Program-made: the position numbers and the translations under genes | NCBI RefSeq assembly: GCF_007829835.1 | Contig: NZ_VIWP01000001.1 | Location: 620,001 to 684,000 of the forward strand | Length of the DNA: 64,000 bases | Direction: 5' to 3' | Origin: Neorhizobium alkalisoli | GTDB lineage: Bacteria; Pseudomonadota; Alphaproteobacteria; Rhizobiales; Rhizobiaceae | In this document: positions 34,092 through 44,576 of the stretch, one piece after another | Position numbering within the stretch: the stretch's first letter is position 1 | Layout: every line of letters begins with the position of its first letter | The notes under the pieces: model-generated | The model's database searches: none | Told to the model about the DNA's origin: nothing | Seen by the model: the letters and a program-made list of their open reading frames with translations, nothing else

Positions 34092-35381
34092 ATGTACAAG
34101 GCCGAAGATGCTGGTTCTACAAGTCTCTATCGGCAAAATATCGGGCCGACGCCCTCTTTCGCCCCCATCCGGGGCCAGCATGACATCGATGTCGTCATTA
34201 TCGGCGGCGGGCTGACAGGACTGTCGGCAGCCCTGCATCTTGCCGAAGCAGGAACGAGCGTCGCGGTTCTCGAAGCACGGCAACCTGGCTGGGGCGCTTC
34301 GGGCAGAAACGGCGGCCAGCTCAATCCCGGCCTGAAATATAATCCCGATACGATCGTCGAGATGTTCGGCGCGCAAAAAGGCAAAGGCCTGGTCGACCTT
34401 GCCTGGGGCGGACCGGATTTCACCTTTTCCCTGATCCGCCGACTTGGCATCGAATGTGACGCGAGACAGAACGGCACATTGCGAGCCGCAAGCCACTGCA
34501 AAGCCGTCGAGGTCCTGAAACAAACGGCGCTCAACTGGCAGCAATACGGGATGAGCGTCAAACTTCTGGGCGCCGGCGAAATCGAAGCCGCGACGGGAAC
34601 GGCACGATACAGGGCAGCAATGTTCGACCCGCGAGGTGGCGACGTCAATCCGCTGAAATTCACGCAGGGACTTGCCGCCGCGGCCGCTTCAGCCGGCGCC
34701 ATGATTTTTGGTGACAGCGAAGTGTTTTCTCTCACCAGGAACGGACCGGATTGGGAGGCAAAGACGGCCTCAGCAAGCATTCGCGCGAGGCGCGTCCTTA
34801 TCGCCACCAATGGCTATACGGATGATCTTCTGCCATCCCTTCGCCGTTCGGTCATTCCGGTGTTCAGTGCGATTGCGGCAACCGAGCCGCTTTCCGGGCA
34901 GCTGGCGGCTGAAATCATGCCCACGCGCTCGGTTCTCTACGAATCCGGCAATATCACCGTCTATTATCGTATCGATGCGGAAAACCGCCTGCTGATGGGT
35001 GGTCGAGGCCCGATGACCTCGCTTCATTCGTCGGCTCTTCTGCCCAATCTGACCCGATATGCCTGCCGCCTCTGGCCGGCGCTCCATGGTGTGCGTTGGA
35101 CAAATGCCTGGAACGGCAGGGTGGCGATGACGGAGGATCACCTCCCTCACTTCCATAACCCGGCAGAAAACCTGTTTGCATGCCTTGGTTATAACGGCCG
35201 TGGCGTCGCCCTCAGCACATCACTCGGGCCGGCACTTGCCAAACTTCTGCGAGGTGGTGCCGTGGAGGATTTCCCTCTGCCTGCAACACCGATCAAGCCG
35301 ATCGCTTTCCATCGCTTCTGGCCGATCGGCGCAAAGATCGCCATCTGGAATGGCCGGATCAAGGACCGCCTCGGCATCTGA
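34092..35381 (+). CDS. FAD-dependent amine oxidase, DAO family, PuuB/AmaA-like (429 aa)
   Basis: Flavoprotein oxidising a secondary or primary amine. FAD site VVIIGGGLTGLSAALHLAEAG near residue 37 and GWGASGRNGGQLNPGLKY near 69, the segment where many of these enzymes bind FAD. A 30-residue lead with a Trp/Tyr-poor start precedes the fold, as in PuuB (gamma-glutamylputrescine oxidase) and L-pipecolate oxidase AmaA. C-terminal LGYNGRGVALSTSLGPALAK carries the last FAD contact. Possible substrates are pipecolate, putrescine derivatives or N-methyl amino acids. Last gene of the plus-strand cluster; convergent with the membrane protein gene 28 bp away. Confidence 0.87.
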   Translation: MYKAEDAGSTSLYRQNIGPTPSFAPIRGQHDIDVVIIGGGLTGLSAALHLAEAGTSVAVLEARQPGWGASGRNGGQLNPGLKYNPDTIVEMFGAQKGKGLVDLAWGGPDFTFSLIRRLGIECDARQNGTLRAASHCKAVEVLKQTALNWQQYGMSVKLLGAGEIEAATGTARYRAAMFDPRGGDVNPLKFTQGLAAAAASAGAMIFGDSEVFSLTRNGPDWEAKTASASIRARRVLIATNGYTDDLLPSLRRSVIPVFSAIAATEPLSGQLAAEIMPTRSVLYESGNITVYYRIDAENRLLMGGRGPMTSLHSSALLPNLTRYACRLWPALHGVRWTNAWNGRVAMTEDHLPHFHNPAENLFACLGYNGRGVALSTSLGPALAKLLRGGAVEDFPLPATPIKPIAFHRFWPIGAKIAIWNGRIKDRLGI

Positions 35382-35409
35382 GGCGCTCGCCCACCATGTC
35401 ATCGCCGCC

Positions 35410-36852
35410 CTATGCCGCGATCCTCGTCCAGAACGTGGCAGCCAGAACGGCGGCGACCGAACTCGTTACCAGCGTCAGCGCAAACCCTCCGTTCCACCGC
35501 AGCACGATGGTGCTGGGAGAGACTGACGTCAGGCGCGCCATGGTGATCGACATGGCGCTGATCGGGGAAAGCGCGATGCCGGCTGCCCAGCCCAGTGCAA
35601 GCGACATGGCCAGGATCATCGGGTGCTCGTGCCCGAAAGTTGCCGAGCCGAGCAGCTGGGCCAGAAACACGACCACGATAGAATGTGGAATGAACATGAT
35701 CGCGCTCGCGGCAATGGCAAGGATGCAGCCGGCAGACAGAAGCAGCGGCGACATGTTGCCGAGCTCCGCCAGACCTGTGCCGGACATGGTGAGAAGCGCG
35801 ACGGCAGCAGCGCCGATGACGCTTGCGGAGAGATAGATCACGCTTTCGGTCCGCATGACGGACATGCTTGCCGTCATGCCGCATATCTCGTCGCCAAGCC
35901 GTGACAGGGGAACGCGGCGCTCGATATAGACCCAGGCAAGCGTGAAGGGCGGCAGGATGATGACGGTCGAAGCGAGGGGCGTGATATCCAGAAGTTCATG
36001 CAGCCCGAGGGTTGCCGCGAAAAGGGCCGCGCAGGCTGACAAGACGAGGATCAGCGGCCTTGCCGACTGAGCCGGCCCAACCGGCACGTCATCGCCAACT
36101 AAACTATCGATCTTCCTTTCAGTGGGCTCTGATGGATCGCCCAACTCCGTGTGCAAAAAGGTCGTGATCAGCATCAGGCCAACCGACGCTAAAAATGCGA
36201 CAAGCATGAAAACCGTCGGCGACAAAGTCGGGATCGACTGCGTGATAATCGCAAACCCGACCCCGAGCGGCGACCATATCGTCATCAGCACCGTGCCGCG
36301 CATGGAGGCGAGCAGAATGGCCTTGCGGCGCACCTGTGTAGCATCTCCCTGTGTCGCACTGGCAATCATCTGGCCGATCAGCGAAACGACGCCGATATTG
36401 AACAGAAGACCCAACGCATGGCTGCCGACCTTGACCGCCTGGTAGCGCCTGCGATCCGAAACCTCCATCAGATACGCGGTAGCCTCCCTCATCGTGATCG
36501 AATGGCTCACCGCATAACGCAGCATGCCGAGGAGGGAGAGAAAACAGGAAAAGCCGACGCCCTGATGGAGCGCGCGCCGAAGAAGTTCGGCCTGTTCATG
36601 CGGAAGGACGAGATTGCCGCCGGCGAAGCAGATGCCCGCCAGCAGGAAAAACACCTTGGCGATCCTGGCAAGTTTCGACCAGTCCAGAATTGCCGCTGCT
36701 GCCGCTAACGCCGCAGCAATATCCAGAAGCACGTCCGGAGAATGCAGGAGCTGAGCGGCGGCGAAGAAGACAGCAGAGAGGAAGATCAGGCCATCAGGGA
36801 GGGTGACGGCATGCGCAGGCTTGAGGGCGACTGCGCCGGTTGTCGAAGACAT
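35410..36852 (-). CDS. Polytopic membrane protein, probable transporter of unknown family (480 aa)
   Basis: I do not recognise the family. About eleven to twelve hydrophobic segments are spread over the full length, with a charged cytoplasmic stretch near residues 140-160 (MEVSDRRRYQAVKVG) and another near 265 (GDPSEPTERKIDS). Re-entrant-like stretches such as WSPLGVGFAI and WAAGIALSPISAMSI, near the middle of each half, resemble paired hairpin motifs of ion-transporter (IT) superfamily carriers for organic acids or anions. Two-fold internal repetition is thus possible. It follows the aminotransferase gene by 134 bp on the same strand, which suggests export or uptake of an amino or keto acid. 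GAG lies a few bases before the ATG at 36852. Confidence 0.75.
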   Translation of the reverse strand: MSSTTGAVALKPAHAVTLPDGLIFLSAVFFAAAQLLHSPDVLLDIAAALAAAAAILDWSKLARIAKVFFLLAGICFAGGNLVLPHEQAELLRRALHQGVGFSCFLSLLGMLRYAVSHSITMREATAYLMEVSDRRRYQAVKVGSHALGLLFNIGVVSLIGQMIASATQGDATQVRRKAILLASMRGTVLMTIWSPLGVGFAIITQSIPTLSPTVFMLVAFLASVGLMLITTFLHTELGDPSEPTERKIDSLVGDDVPVGPAQSARPLILVLSACAALFAATLGLHELLDITPLASTVIILPPFTLAWVYIERRVPLSRLGDEICGMTASMSVMRTESVIYLSASVIGAAAVALLTMSGTGLAELGNMSPLLLSAGCILAIAASAIMFIPHSIVVVFLAQLLGSATFGHEHPMILAMSLALGWAAGIALSPISAMSITMARLTSVSPSTIVLRWNGGFALTLVTSSVAAVLAATFWTRIAA

Positions 36853-36986
36853 GTGAGGGCTCGTTTCGGGTTTGCGAGAGAGGACGGTGGCCAGATCCTC
36901 TCTGGCCACCCGGCCGCACCGGTTCGCATCCCCTCCCGTCGCCCCTCCTCACCGGGCGACCTCATGCAACAGGCGCGATGAGGCGC

Positions 36987-38228
<1,242 letters not shown>

Positions 38229-39755
38229 TTACTCGATATCGAAGGTGACGCCCTGCGCCAGCGGCAGAGCCTTGGAGTAGTTCACCGTATTGGTCGCGCG
38301 GCGCATATAGGCACGCCATGCGTCCGAGCCGGATTCACGGCCGCCACCGGTTTCCTTCTCGCCACCGAAGGCTCCGCCGATTTCTGCGCCGGACGTGCCG
38401 ATATTGACGTTCGCGATACCGCAATCCGAGCCGTCAGCGGCCAGGAAGCGTTCCGATTCCTGCATGTTGAGCGTGAAGATCGACGAGGAGAGACCGGCGC
38501 CGACAGCGTTATGGTCTTCAAGCACGGCGTCGAAATCCGAATACTTCATCACGTAGAGGATAGGCGCGAAGGTTTCTTCCAGAACCGGTCCGGCCTGCTT
38601 CGGCATTTCAACGATGGCCGGCTTGACGTAATAGGCCGTTTCCTTGCCGGCTTCCGCCACGCGTTCGCCACCGGAAACATTACCGCCCTCGGCCTTTGCA
38701 GCGGCCAGTGCCTTCTGCATGCCGTCGAAAGCAAGCTTGTCGACCAGCGGGCCGACGAGAGCCGAGGTTTCCAGCGGATTGCCAACAGAAACGCTGGCAT
38801 AGGCCTTCTTCAGACGCGGCACGAGTTCGTCATACACGCTCTCATGCACGAAGAGGCGACGCAGGGTCGTGCAGCGCTGGCCGGCCGTGCCCATGGCACC
38901 GAAGGCGATGGCACGCAGCGCCATGTCGAGGTCCGCAGACGGGCAGACGATGCCGGCATTGTTGCCGCCGAGTTCCAGGATGGAGCGGGCGAAACGCTTG
39001 GCGAGACGCGGGCCGACTTCCTTGCCCATGCGGGTGGAACCGGTCGCGGAAACAAGAGCGACTTTCGGATGGTCGACCAGTGCTTCGCCGATCGTGCGGT
39101 CGCCGATGAGCACCTGGCTGAGGTTCTTCGGAGCCGCGCCGAAACGGGCAAGAGCACGCTCAAAGATCGCCTGGCTGGCAAGTGCGGTGAGCGGCGTCTT
39201 TTCCGAAGGCTTCCAGACGACCGGGTTGCCGCAGACGATGGCAAGTGCCGCATTCCACGACCAGACGGCGACCGGAAAATTGAAGGCCGAAATGATGCCG
39301 ACAACGCCGAGCGGATGCCAGGTTTCCATCATGCGGTGACCGGGACGTTCGGTGGCGATGGTGAGACCATAAAGCTGGCGCGACAGGCCGACTGCGAAAT
39401 CGCAGATGTCGATCATTTCCTGCACTTCGCCGAGGCCTTCGGAGGTGATCTTGCCGGCTTCGATCGAAACGAGACGGCCGAGATCTTCCTTGGCGGCGCG
39501 CAGCTCTTCGCCGAGCAGGCGGATCAGTTCACCGCGCTTCGGGGCCGGAACAAGGCGCCACTCCTTGAATGCAGCATGGGCAGCTTCGATCGCAGTCGCG
39601 GTTTCGGCGGCAGACACCGTCTTGAGACGCGCGATTTCCTCGCCGCTGACCGGGCTGAAGGATGCCATGTCGCCACCCGTCCATGCCGAACGGGCAACGC
39701 CCAGCTTGTCAAGAATGGCTGCGGTTTCCTGGCTAACGTCGACTGTCTTCGTCAT
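38229..39755 (-). CDS. Aldehyde dehydrogenase, ALDH7/AmaB type (508 aa)
   Basis: NAD(P)-dependent aldehyde dehydrogenase close to antiquitin and AmaB (L-2-aminoadipate-6-semialdehyde / piperideine-6-carboxylate dehydrogenase). Catalytic Cys295 in GTAGQRCTTLRR and general-base Glu261 in LELGGNNAGIV; ISAFNFPVAVWSWNAALAIV near 155 and GSDCGIANVNIGTSGAEIGG near the C-terminus are characteristic of the ALDH7 branch. Full length. First gene of the unit with the aminotransferase; divergent from a GcvA-like LysR gene. The family points to lysine or pipecolate catabolism. Confidence 0.92.
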   Translation of the reverse strand: MTKTVDVSQETAAILDKLGVARSAWTGGDMASFSPVSGEEIARLKTVSAAETATAIEAAHAAFKEWRLVPAPKRGELIRLLGEELRAAKEDLGRLVSIEAGKITSEGLGEVQEMIDICDFAVGLSRQLYGLTIATERPGHRMMETWHPLGVVGIISAFNFPVAVWSWNAALAIVCGNPVVWKPSEKTPLTALASQAIFERALARFGAAPKNLSQVLIGDRTIGEALVDHPKVALVSATGSTRMGKEVGPRLAKRFARSILELGGNNAGIVCPSADLDMALRAIAFGAMGTAGQRCTTLRRLFVHESVYDELVPRLKKAYASVSVGNPLETSALVGPLVDKLAFDGMQKALAAAKAEGGNVSGGERVAEAGKETAYYVKPAIVEMPKQAGPVLEETFAPILYVMKYSDFDAVLEDHNAVGAGLSSSIFTLNMQESERFLAADGSDCGIANVNIGTSGAEIGGAFGGEKETGGGRESGSDAWRAYMRRATNTVNYSKALPLAQGVTFDIE

Positions 39756-39871
39756 GTCTTTCTCCGTTGTCTCATCGTGTCGCTGGCGACCGATATCTTC
39801 CGTGGCCTCCCGATCTCAAGAGGCATATTTCATTCTGATTGGTCATGTTAAATGATAGAAAACCGTCTATG

Positions 39872-39886
39872 TTGCGATGATTGCAA
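39872..39886. promoter_or_regulatory. Putative LysR box TTGC-N7-GCAA
   Basis: A dyad of the T-N11-A form expected for LysR regulators, 16 bp before the LysR gene start and 117 bp before the divergent aldehyde dehydrogenase start, where autoregulation and activation would meet. Confidence 0.5.
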
Positions 39887-39901
39887 CTGACTTGATGCGA
39901 G

Positions 39902-40804
39902 ATGAGAATGAAACTGGGGCGAAATGCCATACCGGACATCACCGTTCTGCAGGCATTCGAGTGTGCGGCCCGCCATGGAAACTTTACCCAGGCGGCGGCC
40001 GAGCTCAATCTGACGCAAAGTGCGGTAAGCCGTCAGATCCGGACGCTGGAACTGCAGCTGAAGGTGATGCTGTTTGAACGGGTGCGCAAGCGCGTCGTGC
40101 TTTCGCAGGCGGGCAAGGCGATCCTACCCCAGGTCATCAGCCTTCTTCGCCAGACGGAGGACATGATCCTTCGCGCCATGGCCTCGTCGGACGGCAAGAA
40201 CATGCTGACCATCGCCACCCTGCCGACATTCGGGAACCGCTGGCTGATGCGCCGCCTTCCCGCCTTCCTGAAGGCGCATCCCGAGACGACAGTGAACATC
40301 GCCTCGCGCTCGGAGCCGTTCGATCTCTCGGGCGAAGATTTCGATATCGTCATCCATTACGGCCAGCCAGTCTGGGCACATGCGACATGCACCTATCTGT
40401 GCGGTGAGACCATTCTGCCGGTCGCACATCCATCGCTGCTGCGAAGCCACCCGATCCGCGAGCCGGCAGACCTGCAGTCTGCGCCGCTCCTTCATCTCAA
40501 CACGCGCCCAAGGTTATGGGCCGAATGGTTCCAGGCCAACGGGCATGAGGATGCCACCGCCTATCATGGCCACCGCCTCGACCAGTTCAGCATGATCATC
40601 GAGGCTACGCTGCAGGGCCTCGGCTTCGGGCTGCTTCCGCAATATCTCATCGAGGACGAGCTTGCGGCGGGAACGCTGGAAGTCGCGCTGGATTGTCCGA
40701 TGTCGACGGCAAACGGCTATTACATCGTCACGCCGGAGCACAAATACGGCACGCCCGCCGCCCGCGCCTTTCAGGACTGGCTGCTAGGCCAGGTTTCGAG
40801 GTAA
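39902..40804 (+). CDS. LysR-family regulator, GcvA-like (300 aa)
   Basis: Winged helix at residues about 12-70 (TVLQAFECAARHGNFTQAAA and LTQSAVSRQIRTLE) followed by an effector domain with FGNRWLMRRLPAFLKAHP and GLLPQYLIEDELAAG, hallmark phrases of the GcvA subgroup. It diverges from the aldehyde dehydrogenase/aminotransferase genes, its likely target, and is convergent with the ornithine-cyclodeaminase-like gene (16-bp gap). ATG at 39902 or 39908. Confidence 0.93.
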   Translation: MRMKLGRNAIPDITVLQAFECAARHGNFTQAAAELNLTQSAVSRQIRTLELQLKVMLFERVRKRVVLSQAGKAILPQVISLLRQTEDMILRAMASSDGKNMLTIATLPTFGNRWLMRRLPAFLKAHPETTVNIASRSEPFDLSGEDFDIVIHYGQPVWAHATCTYLCGETILPVAHPSLLRSHPIREPADLQSAPLLHLNTRPRLWAEWFQANGHEDATAYHGHRLDQFSMIIEATLQGLGFGLLPQYLIEDELAAGTLEVALDCPMSTANGYYIVTPEHKYGTPAARAFQDWLLGQVSR

Positions 40805-40820
40805 CCGGCAGATCCGGGCA

Positions 40821-41786
40821 TCAGCGGGCGAGGCTTAGCCCGGCACCATGTTTCCTTGCTTCCTTCAGCACGACGCTGGCAAGTGCCATATCGGCAAGGC
40901 CATAACCACGGAAGCAGAACAGCTTGCGGCCCGACAGATCAAAGCTCTTGCCGCTGCAGAGTTCGACCAGATCCGTATGGAACGGTGCGCTTTCCACCGG
41001 TCTCGTCAGGCTGTCATAAGGCGCCTTGCTCTGTGTCAGACTGTCCGTCGCGCGCAATTCGAATGCCGAAAGGCTTTCCGGCAGCCAGCTGCGGCCGATA
41101 TCGACGGCGGAGACAAAGGCGTCCGGCTTCAGCAGCCGCGCATCGAGAAAGGCCTTCAGCCCTGGAGCGCCCGGCACCATGGAGATGATAATATCGCTCT
41201 GCTGAAGCACATCTTCGGCGATATCCGTTGCCTCAGCCTGCAGCCCCGACTGCCGGGCATGTTCAGCCAAACCTTCGGCGGAAGCCTTGCTGCGGCTGAA
41301 CGCAACAAGTTTTTCGAGGCCCGGGAAAAGATCACGAAAGGCCGCAAGATGGGCATAGGCCTGCAATCCACATCCGATCATGCCGATCGTCTTCGGTGAG
41401 CCCGCGACCATCTTTGCCGCCGCGGCGGCCGACATGGCAGCGGTGCGAATGAGCGTGATCTCGTTGCCGTCCATGATGGCAAGCGGCTCACCGGTCGCAT
41501 AATCGTTGACGCAGATCGTGGCATGGATACCCGTCTGGTTGCTGCCGGCCGCGACTGGCACCATGGAGACCCACTTGATCGTGGCGATCCCGTCCGCCTT
41601 CGATGCCGCCGCCATGCTCTGGAAACCGTGGCCCGGCCCAAGATCGAGCGCTGCCTTGGGCAGGCACTGGTTCAGGCCACTTGCATGATCGCCAAAAGTG
41701 GTCTGCACGCTCTCCCTTGCCAATGCGGGAGACAGTTGAAGCGCGCGAATATCCCCCGCGTTCAGATAGATGATGCTGTTCGACAT
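40821..41786 (-). CDS. Ornithine cyclodeaminase/mu-crystallin family, possible cyclic imino-acid reductase (321 aa)
   Basis: NAD(P)-binding protein of the OCD/mu-crystallin family. IKWVSMVP near residue 65 carries the substrate Lys, DGNEITLIRTAAMSAAAAAK near 104 is the family core and MIGCGLQAYAHLAAFRD near 130 is the dinucleotide site. Members are ornithine cyclodeaminase, alanine dehydrogenase or pyrroline/piperideine-2-carboxylate (ketimine) reductase. The start codon follows the DAO dehydrogenase stop by one base, so the pair is coupled: an oxidase making a cyclic imine and a reductase acting on it would fit D-to-L conversion of lysine- or proline-type amino acids. A long upstream open frame is not coding. 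Confidence 0.9.
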   Translation of the reverse strand: MSNSIIYLNAGDIRALQLSPALARESVQTTFGDHASGLNQCLPKAALDLGPGHGFQSMAAASKADGIATIKWVSMVPVAAGSNQTGIHATICVNDYATGEPLAIMDGNEITLIRTAAMSAAAAAKMVAGSPKTIGMIGCGLQAYAHLAAFRDLFPGLEKLVAFSRSKASAEGLAEHARQSGLQAEATDIAEDVLQQSDIIISMVPGAPGLKAFLDARLLKPDAFVSAVDIGRSWLPESLSAFELRATDSLTQSKAPYDSLTRPVESAPFHTDLVELCSGKSFDLSGRKLFCFRGYGLADMALASVVLKEARKHGAGLSLAR

Positions 41787-41787
41787 G

Positions 41788-43077
41788 TCAGAACCTTTGC
41801 GGGCGATAGGCGTCCGGGGCAAAGGGCGCCGGGCTTCCGTCGATATGTGCCGCAACCAGCCGTGCCGTTGCAGGAGCCTGGCACATGCCGGAATGGCCGT
41901 GGCCGAAGGCGTGGACCACATCATTGGAAAACGACGAGGGGCCGATTGAAGGCAATCCATCCGGTGTGGACGGGCGATGCCCGAGCCAGCGCTGGGCCGT
42001 CTTGTCATTCATGCCGCGGACGGCATCGGGGAACATGCGCTCGGCATAACCATAGAGGATATCGGTGCGACGCCAGTCCGGCGGCGTGGCGATCGATGCC
42101 AGTTCGACCTGTCCCGCGATCCGCAAACCGGCAGCCGTCGGGGTTACCGCCATCTTGCCGTCGAATGGCATCAGCGCGGTGCGTGGACGATCCTGCACCT
42201 CCGGCAGCACGATATGATAACCGCGCTCCGAGACCAGAGGCACGTTATTGCCCGCGGCCTTGGCAAGCGAGGCCGACCATGCACCGGCTGCGATCACCGC
42301 TTTCGTGCAGGACAGCGCATCCCGATCCGTCTTGACCGCCGTCAGGCGACCATCGCGGAAGGAGAAACCGGTTACCCGGGCACGCACCATCCGGCCGCCA
42401 CGCGAAGCCAGCAGAGCGGCAAGCGCCTCCAGATAAGCCCGCGTGTCACGCAGGAAGGCTCCGTCGTTCAACCGCATGCCAAAACTATAATGTGGTGCCA
42501 GGCCAGGCTCCAGCTCGCGCAGCTCAGCCTCGCCGATCTCGCTGAAGGAAACACCGAATTGGCGTCGCATGTCCCATTCACGCTTCTCCGGCGCGGCATC
42601 AGCCTTGCTGGAATAAACGAACATCAGGCCTGTGCGGCTGATCAGGTGCTCGACCCCGGCGGCCTTCGCAAAACCGAGATGCCCCTCAACGGTGTCGTGG
42701 CAGAGCGCGAAACGATGTTTTGCGCAGACCGCGATCTTTTCCCAGCTGTCGCCGGCCCGGACGAAGCGCCAGAGCCATGGCGCAAGGCCGAGAAGATTGC
42801 GCCAGCGGATCACGAAAGGACCGTTGGGATCCAACAGGTAGCCGGGGATTTTCCTCCATAGTCCCGGCACCGAGATCGGCATGATGGCGCCCGGGCTGAG
42901 CCAGGCACCATTGCCATAAGAGGCGGACTGATCACCGCCCGGGTTGCCGCCGTCGACGACAATCACGTCATGACCGCGAGACTGGATTTCCAGGGCGCTC
43001 AAAAGTCCGATAACCCCGGCACCGATAACGACCACGGTGCCTTTTTCGGCATGACCGGAAACGTTCGCCCCGGCCAT
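41788..43077 (-). CDS. FAD-dependent D-amino-acid dehydrogenase, DadA-like (429 aa)
   Basis: Membrane-associated-type deaminating dehydrogenase of the DAO family. FAD site VVVIGAGVIGLLSALEIQSRG at residues about 14-34 (given here without its first residue), PGGDQSASYGNGAWLSPGAI near 47, and WLGHRPSTPDGLPSIGPS near 366, the typical DadA C-terminal motif. Full length. It follows the ABC ATPase gene by 2 bp and is coupled to the OCD-like gene. Likely substrate is a D-amino acid or cyclic imino acid brought in by the adjacent polar-amino-acid transporter. Confidence 0.9.
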   Translation of the reverse strand: MAGANVSGHAEKGTVVVIGAGVIGLLSALEIQSRGHDVIVVDGGNPGGDQSASYGNGAWLSPGAIMPISVPGLWRKIPGYLLDPNGPFVIRWRNLLGLAPWLWRFVRAGDSWEKIAVCAKHRFALCHDTVEGHLGFAKAAGVEHLISRTGLMFVYSSKADAAPEKREWDMRRQFGVSFSEIGEAELRELEPGLAPHYSFGMRLNDGAFLRDTRAYLEALAALLASRGGRMVRARVTGFSFRDGRLTAVKTDRDALSCTKAVIAAGAWSASLAKAAGNNVPLVSERGYHIVLPEVQDRPRTALMPFDGKMAVTPTAAGLRIAGQVELASIATPPDWRRTDILYGYAERMFPDAVRGMNDKTAQRWLGHRPSTPDGLPSIGPSSFSNDVVHAFGHGHSGMCQAPATARLVAAHIDGSPAPFAPDAYRPQRF

Positions 43078-43079
43078 TG

Positions 43080-43850
43080 TCAGCCTCTTGTGTGGAAGTG
43101 CTTGAGGAAGGAACGGGTTGCCTCTTCCTTCGGATTGTCCACGACCTCGCGTGCGGGACCTTCCTCGACGATCACGCCGTCACGCATGAAGACCACCGTG
43201 TCGGCAACTTCCCGCGCAAAGGCGATCTCATGGGTGACGATGATCATCGTCATGCCCTCTGCTGCAAGATCCTTCATGACGTTGAGGACTTCCGAGACCA
43301 GCTCCGGATCGAGCGCCGAGGTGGCTTCGTCGAAAAGCATCACTTCAGGCTGCATGGCGAGCGCGCGGGCGATGGCGACGCGCTGCTTCTGGCCGCCGGA
43401 CAGGCGCTGCGGATGGACATCCGCCTTGTCGGCAAGACCGACCTTGGCAAGCAGGCCACGCGCCAGTTCCGCCGCCTGCGCCTTCGGCATGCCCTTGGCG
43501 CTGACCGGGCCTTCCATGACGTTCTTAAGAACCGTCATGTGCGGGAAAAGGTTGAAGTGCTGGAAGACCATGCCGGTGCCGGAACGGAAACGTGCCTGTT
43601 CCTTGGCCGACGGAAGCGTGCTGGTCTTGCTGAACGTGAACGTGTCCGTTCCGATCCTCACCCGCCCGGCGTCGGGTGTGACGAGCAGGTTCATGCAGCG
43701 CAGCAGTGTCGACTTGCCGGAACCCGAGGGACCGATCAGCGCCACGACGGAGCCCTGCGCGACCTTCAGGTTGATGTCGCGCAACACGACAAGATCGCCA
43801 TACTGCTTCTTGAGCGCGCTGATCTCGATTTTATGATTTTCCGTGGTCAT
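43080..43850 (-). CDS. Polar amino acid ABC transporter ATPase, GlnQ/HisP-like (256 aa)
   Basis: ATPase of an amino-acid importer. Walker [12 protein letters not shown] near residue 38, the family-typical [20 protein letters not shown] stretch, [15 protein letters not shown], Walker [15 protein letters not shown], and the FLKHFH C-terminus. A start at 43850 with GAGG upstream avoids overlap with the permease stop at 43858; 43865 is also possible. Gene order receptor-permease-ATPase is conserved in this class. Confidence 0.94.
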   Translation of the reverse strand: MTTENHKIEISALKKQYGDLVVLRDINLKVAQGSVVALIGPSGSGKSTLLRCMNLLVTPDAGRVRIGTDTFTFSKTSTLPSAKEQARFRSGTGMVFQHFNLFPHMTVLKNVMEGPVSAKGMPKAQAAELARGLLAKVGLADKADVHPQRLSGGQKQRVAIARALAMQPEVMLFDEATSALDPELVSEVLNVMKDLAAEGMTMIIVTHEIAFAREVADTVVFMRDGVIVEEGPAREVVDNPKEEATRSFLKHFHTRG

Positions 43851-43857
43851 GGCAGCC

Positions 43858-44520
43858 TCAATCACTCGCCCGCAGGGATTTTTCGCTCTTCTTGACGATG
43901 GCCGTCAGCGGCACGAGCACGACGAAATAGATGATCGCGATGACCGTGTAGACTTCCAGCGGACGGTAGGTTTCCGTCGCCGCGGACTGGCCCTGATAAA
44001 GCAGGTCCGGCACGGTCAGGACGGAGACCAGCGAAGTGTTCTTGAACTGGATGATCGACTGGTTCATCAGCGGCGGGATCATCTGCTTGGTCGCCTGCGG
44101 CAGGATGATGCGGCGCATCACCTTGGAAGGCGTCAAGCCGAGAGCCAGACCGGCTTCACGCTGGCCGGAGTCGATCGACTGGATGCCGCCGCGGATGACT
44201 TCCGCGTAGAAGGAGCCGCCATAGAGAGCGAGAGTGAGGATCGATGCGGTGATGGCATTGATCTCTATCCCGGTCAGAATCGGCAGTGCGTAATAGAACC
44301 ACAAGAGCTGGACCAGAAGCGGGGTGCAGCGGAACAACTCAATATAGCCCCAGGAAACCCATCTTAAGATCGGTGAGCGGGAAAGCTGCGCCAGACCCGC
44401 GATCAGGCCGAACAAAAGCCCGAGAGCGATGACGGCAGCCGTCAGCCCAATGGTGACGAGCGTTCCCTGAAGGAGCAGCCACCGGTAGCCCCAGAGGATG
44501 GAAAAATCCCATTGATACAT
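43858..44520 (-). CDS. Polar amino acid ABC transporter permease (220 aa)
   Basis: HisM/GlnP-type inner-membrane permease with five hydrophobic segments; [20 protein letters not shown] and the EAA loop [19 protein letters not shown]...LPQA (about residues 138-165) are diagnostic. Only one permease gene is present, so the channel is probably a homodimer, as in several bacterial Gln/Glu/cystine systems. A 12-bp stem-loop separates it from the receptor gene upstream. Confidence 0.93.
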   Translation of the reverse strand: MYQWDFSILWGYRWLLLQGTLVTIGLTAAVIALGLLFGLIAGLAQLSRSPILRWVSWGYIELFRCTPLLVQLLWFYYALPILTGIEINAITASILTLALYGGSFYAEVIRGGIQSIDSGQREAGLALGLTPSKVMRRIILPQATKQMIPPLMNQSIIQFKNTSLVSVLTVPDLLYQGQSAATETYRPLEVYTVIAIIYFVVLVPLTAIVKKSEKSLRASD

Positions 44521-44540
44521 GACAATCCGCTTTCGATCGG

Positions 44541-44569
44541 AGCAGCGCCTGCTTCTGGCAGGCGCTGCT
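44541..44569 (-). terminator. 12-bp perfect stem-loop between receptor and permease genes
   Basis: AGCAGCGCCTGC-TTCTG-GCAGGCGCTGCT, 8 bp past the receptor stop and 21 bp before the permease start on the minus strand. No T-tract. Typical of an element that stabilises receptor mRNA and lets only part of transcription run into the permease gene. Confidence 0.75.
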
Positions 44570-44576
44570 GGATTTA

